Virus record (IMG/VR): IMGVR_UViG_3300036827_000033
Coordinates: 1 to 47,523 of that record
Strand: one strand, 5' to 3'
DNA length: 47,523 nt
Origin: a virus
The position numbers were made by a program, and so were the translations under genes. Of this stretch, positions 6,669 through 14,415 are shown one piece after another (within the stretch, counting starts at the first letter, position 1; every line of letters starts with the position of its first letter). The notes below the pieces were generated by a model that did no database searches, was not told the DNA's origin, and worked only from the letters and a program-made list of their open reading frames with translations.

Positions 6669-7508
6669 TTATGCCGCCGTACCGATTTGGAGCTGCGAGT
6701 AGTCGCCCACGTCGTAGACCTGCTCGACATTCGCCTGCTGTGGGACGGGCGCGAGCCATTTGGCCGATCCCGCAGTGACAGTTTTCTCGACGTAATAAAT
6801 CCAGAGATATTCCCATCCCTTTTTGTTGAACGGCAGAATGTCGCCGACGACGATTGCGGTCGCGTTGTCGAGCTGCGAAAATCCGAAGGTTAGCGACCAC
6901 TTTCCATCGGATCGCTTCGCCCCACGCACCTTTCGCAGCCGAACTTCGCCGGCGTTGTAGCCGCGGAAGGCCGCATTGTTCACCTGTCGGCAGAGTGTTT
7001 TCAGGGTCGTCTTGAACCCCGGCGTAATCTGCGAATCTTCAAAAACGTGCTCCTCTTCCCACTCATAGAGGGTGATGTCGATGTCGCAGCCCGCGACACT
7101 TCCATCTTGGCCGACGCCGATCGCGCCCTTGAAATCAATGATCGTGAATGGAGTAATCGGCGCACGGGAAACATTAGCCTTGGCCTGTGTGATGTGCTGC
7201 GTTGCCGTGCCGATGTCGAATGAGAAGCTGGTATCTCCCGGCTGAAGCGCGTCGCCCGTCGTGCCCCTGCGATACCTGACCGTCACGTCCCACCAACCGC
7301 CGCCTAGATTGACTTCGGTTGGCGCGACGCTGCTTCGTGGCAGTCCGTTGTCGTCCTCGGTCGGCGCGACGGCTAGAGCCGCATTGGCGATGGCGTTGAT
7401 GTCTGCCGTGCCGTCCGTGTCGTGCGCGATGTACAGAATTTCGCTGTAGTTGTAATCGCCGAATTCTCCAGCCTTGCTGCGGTAACGCTCGTTTATGTCG
7501 ATGGGCAT
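6669..7508 (-). CDS. tail tip or baseplate-like protein, 279 aa
   Basis: A beta-rich protein directly downstream of the tape-measure gene, where distal tail or baseplate hub proteins lie in siphoviruses. Blocks such as H-I-T-Q-A, D-F-K-G-A-I-G-V, N-N-A-A-F-R-G-Y and K-K-G-W-E-Y-L-W-I-Y-Y recall a conserved family of planctomycete prophages. It ends one base before the next start. Distal tail protein role is inferred from gene order. Confidence 0.6.
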   Translation of the reverse strand: MPIDINERYRSKAGEFGDYNYSEILYIAHDTDGTADINAIANAALAVAPTEDDNGLPRSSVAPTEVNLGGGWWDVTVRYRRGTTGDALQPGDTSFSFDIGTATQHITQAKANVSRAPITPFTIIDFKGAIGVGQDGSVAGCDIDITLYEWEEEHVFEDSQITPGFKTTLKTLCRQVNNAAFRGYNAGEVRLRKVRGAKRSDGKWSLTFGFSQLDNATAIVVGDILPFNKKGWEYLWIYYVEKTVTAGSAKWLAPVPQQANVEQVYDVGDYSQLQIGTAA

Positions 7509-7512
7509 GAAT

Positions 7513-9450
7513 TCACGCCGTATAAATCAACCCGCCGCCCGTGCGGGCGACGCGGGCGAGGAAGTCGGTATTGCGGGCGGTTCGGTCTGCGGCGTCGGCG
7601 GTGCGCCGCGCGTAATCCGTCGTTCCCGATTGCAGACCCTGAAGCCCCGCGATGTTAAACAGGCCGCGTGATTGCTCGCTGGCTTTCAGGACGGATTTCG
7701 ATATGTCGTTGGTGTCGAACTTGGGGAAGGTTGGTGGGGTGGATGTTGGCGGCGGTTCGTTTGTTCCGGGCGGGGATTCTTCCTTCGCTTTTTCCCGCAG
7801 CTTTTTCAGTTTCTCTTCGAGGTCTGCAAGATCCTGCTTTTGCTGATTCGCCTCGGCCTCCGAACCTTTCTGACTGATCTGTTCGATAGCGGCGAGCTTG
7901 GCATCGCGCTCTTTCTCGATCGCGGCGATGGCGTCGGCGGTTTCTTGTGCGACCGCCGGCGGGCTCTTTTTGAACAAATCCTCCATGTACTTCTTTTCTT
8001 CTTCCAGTTTCTTCAACCGTGCCTGTTGCTCACCGATAAACTTTCGCGCGCTCTCCTTGTCTGATTCGGATGAGTCCTTGCTGTCGATTGTGTTTTGCGT
8101 GTAGCCGATTTGCCGTTTCTGCTCATCGATATCCGCCTGCTTGTCGTTGAGTTGAATCCGATCAGCGGCCGTCTGCAAAGGAATCTGCACGAAAGCCCTC
8201 AGCTTCTGCCACAAGATTTTCACTTCCGCAATCGCCTTGGTCCAAGCAATCACTAGGTTCTGTCCTATGGCATCGAAAATCGCGGTGAGTGCGCCCTTCA
8301 ATTCAATCCAGCCGATTTTTAGTTCGGTGACAACGATCTTCCCGGCCAGCGCAATGTCGCCCGCTGCCAGCGCATCCGTGATGCCACCGAACGCCGTTGC
8401 TGCCGTGTCCCGCAGCGTCGTGAACTGTCGCCCGAGATAGCTCAATGCCTTGTTACCCGAATCGCTCAGAAAGAAAAACGCGGAGGCTGCGCCCACGACA
8501 ACAGCCGAGAGAAGTCCGAGCGGCGTCAATAGGGCTTCCAGCAATCCAGTTACAACTCCGAGCGTCGCGCCGATTCCAATGATGGCGATTCCAAAGCCCG
8601 TTATCGCGGTGCCCACAACGGTTAGTGCGATGCCCACGAGCCCTGCGGTCACGGCCAGTTGTTTATGCGACTGCGCGAAATCGATGATTGCACGCCCCGC
8701 TTGGTTCGCAGCCCGCTGGAACGGCAATAGTGCGTCGGCAATCGCCCCGCCGATAGTGAATGTGACAACCTTCACCTGCGTCCACAGCCGCAACATCGCA
8801 TCGTGGAACTGTTCGGCGGCGAGCGCGTCCTTCGTCGTCATAACAATTCCAAGATCGGTCGCTTCCTGCATCAGCGCGCGAACGCCCTTCGAGCCCTGCG
8901 TGAGCAACGGCAACAATGCTGCTCCGCCGCGGCCAAATACCGACATGGCCGCTGCCGTTCGTTCGGCTGGATCTGCAATCGACGCGATGGAATCTGCCAC
9001 CTTCGCGAACTGCTGATCGGGCGAGAGCCCGGCCAGTGCCTCGGTAGTCAATCCGAGCTTGTCGAGTTTTCCGGTCGTACCTTCCGTTTCGTCCGCTACG
9101 CCCGCGATGCTCTTTTGCATCTTGCCGATCGCGGGCAACAACTGATCGAACGAAACGCCCGATTGCTGGGCCGCGAATTTCAGTTGCGACAACGCTTCAA
9201 CGCTGATGCCTGTGCGCTTGCTGGCCTTGGCGAGTTCATCGCCCATTTCCGAGAACGTTCCGAGTGCGACACCCAGCGCACCGGTGATGGCGCCGCCCGC
9301 GGCGGTGATGCCAGCGCCAACCTTGGCGATGGTCTTGCCGAAAGAATTAAACGCGGATTCTGCCTTCTTCATGTCTTTGATGAAGGCGTTGGAATCTGCG
9401 CCAAGCTCGACGTAGGCGCGGCCAGCGCGAATGTTGGATGATGAAGGCAT
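7513..9450 (-). CDS. tail tape measure protein
   Basis: The 645-residue protein has a helical Ala/Gly-rich N-terminus, a block typical of tape-measure proteins (G-I-S-V-E-A-L-S-Q-L-K-F-A-A, then V-F-G-R-G-G-A-A-L-L-P-L-L), a strongly hydrophobic central part (about 265-330) and a long charged coiled coil (about 430-570). It sits between the gp10-like gene and the distal tail genes. Its length predicts a fairly short tail, by the usual rule that tail length scales with this protein. Confidence 0.9.
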   Translation of the reverse strand: MPSSSNIRAGRAYVELGADSNAFIKDMKKAESAFNSFGKTIAKVGAGITAAGGAITGALGVALGTFSEMGDELAKASKRTGISVEALSQLKFAAQQSGVSFDQLLPAIGKMQKSIAGVADETEGTTGKLDKLGLTTEALAGLSPDQQFAKVADSIASIADPAERTAAAMSVFGRGGAALLPLLTQGSKGVRALMQEATDLGIVMTTKDALAAEQFHDAMLRLWTQVKVVTFTIGGAIADALLPFQRAANQAGRAIIDFAQSHKQLAVTAGLVGIALTVVGTAITGFGIAIIGIGATLGVVTGLLEALLTPLGLLSAVVVGAASAFFFLSDSGNKALSYLGRQFTTLRDTAATAFGGITDALAAGDIALAGKIVVTELKIGWIELKGALTAIFDAIGQNLVIAWTKAIAEVKILWQKLRAFVQIPLQTAADRIQLNDKQADIDEQKRQIGYTQNTIDSKDSSESDKESARKFIGEQQARLKKLEEEKKYMEDLFKKSPPAVAQETADAIAAIEKERDAKLAAIEQISQKGSEAEANQQKQDLADLEEKLKKLREKAKEESPPGTNEPPPTSTPPTFPKFDTNDISKSVLKASEQSRGLFNIAGLQGLQSGTTDYARRTADAADRTARNTDFLARVARTGGGLIYTA

Positions 9451-9894
9451 TTAGCTCGATTTAACCGCGTTCGCCCATCGTGCTGGCATCTGCGGGATTT
9501 CTTTTTGGAGTGCCGGACCCATGAACGGACGAGCGGGATATTTCGCGACTTTGACGACTCCGCGACGACCGCGGCGCGGGACGCTGCCGCCGAATTCTTC
9601 CAAGTTAGGCGCTTCGCCTTTTCCGAACGGGACCGGGCCGATGACAACCGAGCGATTGCCGGGGTCAAAACCGAAAAATAGAAGGTCTTTGAGTTGTCCC
9701 GCGTGGACGTTCGGCGGCGTACCGGGTGCGCTATATGAGCCCGCCTTCTTCCCCTGGCGGGACTTCATCGAACTGCGGGCCGTGCGGCGAACGAACGCGC
9801 CTGCCTTGGAGAGTGCCGATCGCGTAGCCTTGTCCATCGCGGATACGACGGCGGCTCGGTCAAAAAAGAATTGCGTTACCTTCGCGGTAATCAC
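9451..9894 (-). CDS. HK97 gp10-like tail completion protein
   Basis: Predicted 147 residues: basic helical N-terminus (R-R-T-A-R-S-S-M-K), then S-A-P-G-T-P-P-N-V-H-A-G-Q-L and a P-A-R-P-F-M-G-P-A-L end block, the signature of gp10-like proteins that close the head-tail interface or tail end. It overlaps the 163-residue gene upstream by four bases and is followed directly by the tape measure. The position is later than in HK97. Confidence 0.7.
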   Translation of the reverse strand: MITAKVTQFFFDRAAVVSAMDKATRSALSKAGAFVRRTARSSMKSRQGKKAGSYSAPGTPPNVHAGQLKDLLFFGFDPGNRSVVIGPVPFGKGEAPNLEEFGGSVPRRGRRGVVKVAKYPARPFMGPALQKEIPQMPARWANAVKSS

Positions 9895-10382
9895 GGCAGC
9901 GGGCCTTCAGAAAAGATGCCCTGAACGAATACTCCGGTTTGTAACGTTCCGCCGCCAGCGGTCGCGGTGATGATGGTTTCAAACCAGTCGTCCGCAGCAT
10001 AGGTTCCGCCCGAGATGGTTCCCGTTTCGACAACTCGCGTCGTGTTTCCGGTATCGAGCGTTATGACCGCGGAGAGGATGGACGATCCATTTTTCTTCAG
10101 GTCCACTGTCACGGTCGCGGCGCCCACGGCGATACCGATCGAGCCCGCCGCGAACTCGTCAACGGTTCCCGCCGAACGCGCGACATGAAGAATGCGCGTC
10201 TCGGTAGTCGCCGTCGTGTTCGGCTGCGAGTGGCTCTTGAAATGCTGGTGGTTGATCTTGTCGACGCTGATCGCGGCGGCTGCCGCGATCTTGGCGTCCG
10301 TGACTGAGCCATCGGACGGGACGTTGTTGTCTGCGGTGATCGTTCCGATGACGCGCAAGTCGCCTTGAATTCTATTTGACAT
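9891..10382 (-). CDS. structural protein, 163 aa (tail or decoration)
   Basis: The N-terminus reads R-I-Q-G-D-L-R-V-I-G-T-I, then an Ala/Ile segment with K-I-N-H-Q-H, followed by a beta-rich domain. I recall this type from planctomycete prophage structural modules. It lies between the chaperone frame and the gp10-like gene. No enzymatic motif; probably a virion surface protein. Confidence 0.55.
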   Translation of the reverse strand: MSNRIQGDLRVIGTITADNNVPSDGSVTDAKIAAAAAISVDKINHQHFKSHSQPNTTATTETRILHVARSAGTVDEFAAGSIGIAVGAATVTVDLKKNGSSILSAVITLDTGNTTRVVETGTISGGTYAADDWFETIITATAGGGTLQTGVFVQGIFSEGPLP

Positions 10383-10680
10383 GGATTTTGTCTTTCTTGG
10401 GAATCATCCCCTTGAGGGCTTCAATGGGAACGGGGATCGCGGTGGGCTGGGGTGCGTAGGGGTTGAAGTCGGCGGGCTTCCACGTTCCGCCGCCCCGCTT
10501 GACAAACCCCTTCGGATTCATGCTCGTGGCGCATATGGCGTTCAGCAGCGTCGCGAACAAAGAGGACGTGCGACTCCATTCCAGGCGGCTCTTTCCTTCG
10601 GCCATCCATGACAGTTCTCGCAGCGTCAGGGGGCCGGGATCAACGCCGATGACGCCGGCAAGTTCGCAGGCGAGTTTTTC
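10372..10680 (-). CDS. tail assembly chaperone, frameshifted (gpT-like) extension
   Basis: In the -1 frame relative to the chaperone at 10626, the sequence V-E-K-L-A-C-E-L-A-G-V-I-G-V-D-P-G-P-L-T-L-R-E-L runs from about 10680 to the stop at 10372, without a convincing start. An in-frame ATG (M-A-E-G-K-S-R) could begin a shorter protein, but the conserved block lies ahead of it. This is the lambda gpG/gpGT pattern, in which ribosomes slip to make a longer fusion. Slip site candidate GAAAAAC at 10674-10680. The block resembles a conserved family of planctomycete prophages. About 100 residues. Confidence 0.65.
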   Translation of the reverse strand, partial: EKLACELAGVIGVDPGPLTLRELSWMAEGKSRLEWSRTSSLFATLLNAICATSMNPKGFVKRGGGTWKPADFNPYAPQPTAIPVPIEALKGMIPKKDKIHVK

Positions 10681-11108
10681 AACGTCTCGGCCAGAAGGTT
10701 GTCGATGTCGATCGCTTCGATCGTCTGAGTTGCCGCGGCGGTTGCCTTCTGCATCAGCTCCGCCTGTCGGCGGATCGCCGCTACCGCTTCCGTCTGATGC
10801 AGCCCCCGGAAAAAATCGGCCCACTCCGCAAAGAAGGCTTCGCGCGCGGCGTAGATCGCGTCGCCGCCCAGCGCCGCGCCGAATTGTTCATCCGTCAATT
10901 TGCGTTCGTCGCATTGTGGCTTGCATAGCGCGTAGAGCGTGTTGCAGAAAAGCTCGATGTCGGTAACGAGGCGCGTCGATAGCGGCGGTTTGCCGTCCGC
11001 ATATCCCGCGAGATTGACTTCGGGAATGATGCCCTTGACCCGCTTGATTGCGGCGTAGGTGATGGAGATTTGCCACTCCGGCCCGTCCGCGTTCTTGAAT
11101 GTTTTCAT
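10626..11108 (-). CDS. tail assembly chaperone (gpG-like)
   Basis: The 160-residue helical protein is read from ATG at 11108, which overlaps the stop of the tail-tube gene (TGATG). A longer reading from 11129 is less likely. Contents (Y-A-L-C-K-P-Q-C-D, D-A-I-Y-A-A-R-E-A-F) and its place between tail tube and tape measure fit the tail assembly chaperone that wraps the tape measure before tube polymerisation. Its last 17 codons overlap the downstream frame, which is expressed by probable -1 slippage. Confidence 0.75.
   Translation of the reverse strand: MKTFKNADGPEWQISITYAAIKRVKGIIPEVNLAGYADGKPPLSTRLVTDIELFCNTLYALCKPQCDERKLTDEQFGAALGGDAIYAAREAFFAEWADFFRGLHQTEAVAAIRRQAELMQKATAAATQTIEAIDIDNLLAETLKNSPANLPASSALIPAP
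10674..10680 (-). promoter_or_regulatory. candidate -1 ribosomal slippery site (GAAAAAC)
   Basis: On the minus strand the codons TTG-AAA-AAC contain GAAAAAC, near the 3' end of the gpG-like frame and at the 5' edge of the conserved part of the gpT-like frame. It is not a perfect X-XXY-YYZ heptamer, so efficiency is uncertain. No other run of repeated bases exists in the overlap. Confidence 0.45.
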
Positions 11109-11602
11109 CAGAGTGTGACCGTGACCCACTCGGGCGCGACCGATGTGTTTCCGGTTTTCAGGTTGAAGGTGATGAGTTGCCCCGCGATTAAGGGCTCGTC
11201 CTTGTCGTACTTCGTCACTTGAAAATCAGACCAAAGCCCCTGCGTTCCTACAGTCGCGGCGTCGCCGTCCAGAATGGCGATGGGGATCGTCGTGTTATTC
11301 AATGCCGCACCGATCAGTGCCGCCATGATCCCGTCCGTGTCGTCGGCCGGGTTATAGGTGGCGGTCAGGTCAACGCTCGCGTCTTTCAGGACCGTCGCCG
11401 TTGCCGTCCATCCGCCGTTGCCGCGATTGGTTACGTCGGCGGTTCCCTTTTCCATGTTGTATTTCACGTCTTTGACTTGTGTGAACTCAACCAGGACCGG
11501 CGCCGGCCCCTCTACCGATCCGGTATCGGTGTTGAGCGTGCCCCACGATGCGCGAACATCGTCCAGCCAATAGACCTTCGCGTTGATTCCTAGCAGCGGC
11601 AT
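11108..11602 (-). CDS. major tail (tube) protein, copy 2
   Basis: Predicted 164 residues, beta-rich. It shares its plan with the neighbouring gene at 11628: same opening (L-L-G-I-N-A-K-V-Y), a central K-D-V-K-Y-N-M-E-K-G-T-A-D-V block, and the same ending (V-A-P-E-W-V-T-V-T). Position just before the chaperone pair fits a tail-tube subunit. This is the second of two tandem paralogues; one may form the tube and the other a decoration or initiator ring. Confidence 0.75.
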   Translation of the reverse strand: MPLLGINAKVYWLDDVRASWGTLNTDTGSVEGPAPVLVEFTQVKDVKYNMEKGTADVTNRGNGGWTATATVLKDASVDLTATYNPADDTDGIMAALIGAALNNTTIPIAILDGDAATVGTQGLWSDFQVTKYDKDEPLIAGQLITFNLKTGNTSVAPEWVTVTL

Positions 11603-11627
11603 GATTCGCCTTTCATCTGCGCGGTGA

Positions 11628-12116
11628 TTACGAAGTGACCTTGACCCATTGCGGCGCGACGGCCGACAGGCCCGGCTTGATGGTGAACGTGACCATCTGG
11701 CCTTCGGTCAACGCTTCGTCCTTCTCCATCTTCGTGACTGAGAAATCCGCCCAGATTCCCATCGTGCCGACGACGGTTTTCGCGTTGTCGAGAAGCGCGA
11801 GCGGAATCAACGTATTGAGCAGGTACGACGCCATCAGCGCGACAAAATCAGCGTCGGCCGGATCGTAGACCATCGTGATTGTGCCCTCGCCATCCTTAAG
11901 CGTCGCGAGCGTGGATGCCCAGCCGTTGTTCCCGCGAATGCTCACGTCGGCGCTGCCTTTGTCGATGGAGAATTTCACATCCTTGGCCTGCGTGATTTCA
12001 TCAAGTCCGGTGTGCGCCGCCCCTCCGTTCATACCGTTGCCATCGGCTGCGCCCCATGTGGCGCGCGTGGTGGTGCAGCGGTAGGCTTTGGCGTTGAGTC
12101 CAAGTAATGCGGACAT
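11628..12116 (-). CDS. major tail (tube) protein, copy 1
   Basis: Predicted 162 residues and paralogous to the gene at 11108: L-L-G-L-N-A-K-A-Y at the start, K-D-V-K-F-S-I-D-K-G-S-A-D-V in the middle and V-A-P-Q-W-V-K-V-T at the end. It lies 12 bases after the tail-terminator-like gene. The two copies have clearly diverged, so the duplication is not recent. Confidence 0.75.
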   Translation of the reverse strand: MSALLGLNAKAYRCTTTRATWGAADGNGMNGGAAHTGLDEITQAKDVKFSIDKGSADVSIRGNNGWASTLATLKDGEGTITMVYDPADADFVALMASYLLNTLIPLALLDNAKTVVGTMGIWADFSVTKMEKDEALTEGQMVTFTIKPGLSAVAPQWVKVTS

Positions 12117-12128
12117 GATGAGGCTCCT

Positions 12129-12578
12129 TTAGATTGCGGTGAATTCTTTGAACGTCAGGGTGATGAGGCTGGCGAAAATGTGCTCGCTGCGTAGGCGGTC
12201 GCGGTCGTAGACCGGATCGTTAAGCGTTTCGATCCATTTCAGGCTGCTGCTTACGATCTTTCCGGGTCCAAACAGCCGCGCGAGCGTCTTGGTTTGCGTG
12301 ACCAGCGCGTCAATCTCGGGGTTCGCTTCTTCCGTTGCGGGGTTGCCGGTGACCAGCTTGTAAACGCCTACGTCGACCGCCAGATTGTTTTCGTACTGAT
12401 TGCGCGAGGCCAAAATCCATGCGTCGGTGTGCGGCATGACCGCGACGCGCAGAGTTTTACATTCTTCGAGCGTGAACGCGGGGACATAAACGCGGATTGC
12501 GGCGTATGCCGCCGGGCTTCCCGCCGCCGCGTTCAGTACCGTTTTTACGGCATCGGCTGCGTCGATGGCGGTACTCAT
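12129..12578 (-). CDS. tail terminator or head-tail completion protein
   Basis: Predicted 149 residues with mixed helix and strand, placed between the head-tail joining gene and the tail-tube pair, the slot of tail terminator proteins in many siphoviruses. Its start overlaps the stop of the gene at 12575 by four bases. No motif of its own is diagnostic. Confidence 0.55.
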   Translation of the reverse strand: MSTAIDAADAVKTVLNAAAGSPAAYAAIRVYVPAFTLEECKTLRVAVMPHTDAWILASRNQYENNLAVDVGVYKLVTGNPATEEANPEIDALVTQTKTLARLFGPGKIVSSSLKWIETLNDPVYDRDRLRSEHIFASLITLTFKEFTAI

Positions 12579-12943
12579 GTCTTGCTCGTCTGCTTCGTGT
12601 GGATGCGGTAGGTCTGTCGGTAGGGATCAGAGAACCGCCATGCTGGTTCGGTCCCAAAATCCATCACCGTGTAGATGACGCTCCCCTCAGTAATCGTGTC
12701 GCCGATGGTCGGCTCCATCGTCACGCCGTCTACAATCAGGTCAGCAGTAGCGACCATGTAGTCGCGGGATTCCAGCGTGACGACCACGCCGTTCCCATCA
12801 TCCACATTGAAGGTTGTTCGCCCGATAACGGCTGAAACGCATCTCAGTTGCCATCCGTTGCCCGCGTACGTCACGCTCTGCGCAGCGAACGCTTTCATCT
12901 GCTGGCCGAGCCAAGCCGAACCGTCTTTTAGTAGGTCAATCAT
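12575..12943 (-). CDS. head-tail joining protein-like, 122 aa
   Basis: A beta-rich protein (F-N-V-D-D-G-N-G-V-V-V-T-L-E-S-R-D-Y, then G-D-T-I-T-E-G) whose size and place match small head-tail connector or stopper proteins. Its start overlaps the end of the methyltransferase-glycosyltransferase gene by eight bases. Assignment is by position and fold type only. Confidence 0.5.
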   Translation of the reverse strand: MIDLLKDGSAWLGQQMKAFAAQSVTYAGNGWQLRCVSAVIGRTTFNVDDGNGVVVTLESRDYMVATADLIVDGVTMEPTIGDTITEGSVIYTVMDFGTEPAWRFSDPYRQTYRIHTKQTSKT

Positions 12944-14318
12944 TGCGTTCTGGTGTGGTCTCGGCCGGCGCGTTCTTGTCCCACTTTGCCCGCGTATCGT
13001 CGTCGCCGTTCATGTACGTTCCCCATCCACGCCAGTTGGGGAATTGCGCGTCGCCGCGGTGGGAAAGGGGGATTTTTCGCGTGATGAACGTCCTGGCCCC
13101 GAGCGCGTGAAGTTGGCGTGAGAAATACCAGTCCTCCGACTCGCGCAGGTTCATCCACTGATGATCGGGTCCGCGGGTTACGCCAGTTGGGAAATCAAAG
13201 AAGCATTTCAGCCGTCCGCGCTCGTCAGTCTCAAAAAACAACGGCTTGCGCAGATCGCATACCCAACAACCGGTGTTGTGCAATAGAACCTTGTCGGGAT
13301 GCGGCGTATCTTCGATCCCGAACGTCTCGGGAAGCTCCATGATTTCCCACATGGTGAAGCGGCGGAACGCGCCCCAGGGATTATCCTTGTCGCCTAATCC
13401 GCAACTCGTCAGCCCGCGAATGTCCTTCAGTGGGATCGCGGTCGAGACCATGTGCGCATCAAGCCGTTCAAGTTCCCCGATCAGCACATCCAACCAACCC
13501 GGCGACGGCTCAACGTCCGAATGCAGCATCGCGAAATGGGTGATTTCTCCACCTTCGTAGGCGTTCAATGCCTGCGCCCAAAGCGCGTTGAAATCGTCCC
13601 AGCCGTTCGAGTTGTTTCTCGCCGTCACTTCATGCGCGCCGAGCGACGATTGCGAAATTCCGCTGACTGCGCCCCACGAAAATCCCTTGCCCGGCGCTGC
13701 AAGCATGACCTTTCTGCGCTCAACGACGCATCGCTCTGCAATCATCGCAGAATCGACCCGTCGGTGGACGCGCCAGCGCGACGGATCGCGCATGATCTGT
13801 TCATCGAACGCGCGTACGACATCCAAGTCGGATTCATGGCAGTCATGCACCATGAGCATCCCGCCGAGCGCCAGTTTTGGGAAGTAAAGCCGGAAATCCC
13901 GCGAGACGGTCAAATAATCATGCCCACCATCTACGAATAAGACGGCGCAGCCGGGAATTTCATCAACCGCGTCCTGGCTTGCTTTGGGAATGATCTTGAC
14001 GAGCCCGTTCACGCCAACGCGATCTAGGTTCGCGCGCACCAGTTCCGGCGTGCTGCTTTTCCATCCCGGTTGCAGCCCCGATGCCGATGGCCGGTCTGCG
14101 GGCGGGACGCCTTCAAAACTGTCGATGGCGTAAACCGGGTGGCCCGCGCCCGCCATGCTGCCCAGCGCTAGCGCCGCCGTGGATCGGCCTTGCCACGAAC
14201 CGATTTCGACAATCGGCCCGGTCGCTTCTTTCGCGAGGTCGTACAACGCCCCCGCCTCACGCTCGGTTAGCCATCCATCAATCGACGTAGCCGCTTTGAT
14301 CGCTTCATCACGATCCAT
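12936..14318 (-). CDS. fused SAM methyltransferase and glycosyltransferase
   Basis: Predicted 460 residues in two domains. Residues of about 15-200 form a class I SAM-dependent methyltransferase: I-V-E-I-G-S-W-Q-G-R-S (36-46) is the SAM loop, with V-Y-A-I-D-S (62-67), F-V-D-G-G-H (128-133) and G-G-M-L-M-V-H-D (152-159) as in Methyltransf_24/CmcI-type enzymes. Residues of about 205-440 look like a GT-A glycosyltransferase, with H-S-D-V-E-P (266-271) as a DxD-like metal site and W-x-x-x-L-I-x-E-L after it. It lies inside the head-tail module, where a sugar-modifying enzyme could act on capsid or tail proteins, or on host glycans. Substrate unknown. The adjacent upstream spacer holds a terminator hairpin. 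Confidence 0.75.
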   Translation of the reverse strand: MDRDEAIKAATSIDGWLTEREAGALYDLAKEATGPIVEIGSWQGRSTAALALGSMAGAGHPVYAIDSFEGVPPADRPSASGLQPGWKSSTPELVRANLDRVGVNGLVKIIPKASQDAVDEIPGCAVLFVDGGHDYLTVSRDFRLYFPKLALGGMLMVHDCHESDLDVVRAFDEQIMRDPSRWRVHRRVDSAMIAERCVVERRKVMLAAPGKGFSWGAVSGISQSSLGAHEVTARNNSNGWDDFNALWAQALNAYEGGEITHFAMLHSDVEPSPGWLDVLIGELERLDAHMVSTAIPLKDIRGLTSCGLGDKDNPWGAFRRFTMWEIMELPETFGIEDTPHPDKVLLHNTGCWVCDLRKPLFFETDERGRLKCFFDFPTGVTRGPDHQWMNLRESEDWYFSRQLHALGARTFITRKIPLSHRGDAQFPNWRGWGTYMNGDDDTRAKWDKNAPAETTPERND

Positions 14319-14367
14319 TTGTCGCTCCTGTTGCTGTCATCATTCGGTCCCTCTTTGATCCGATAAA

Positions 14368-14399
14368 CCGCGCCGGCGAGATTTACCCCGCCGGCGCGG
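14368..14399 (-). terminator. intrinsic terminator after the decoration gene
   Basis: Perfect 11-bp stem (CCGCGCCGGCG/CGCCGGCGCGG) with a 10-base loop, followed on the minus strand by GGTTTATCGG. It lies after the decoration gene stop and before the methyltransferase-glycosyltransferase gene, so it would split the late operon unless read through. Confidence 0.65.
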
Positions 14400-14415
14400 G
14401 TGATGAAGCGACAGA

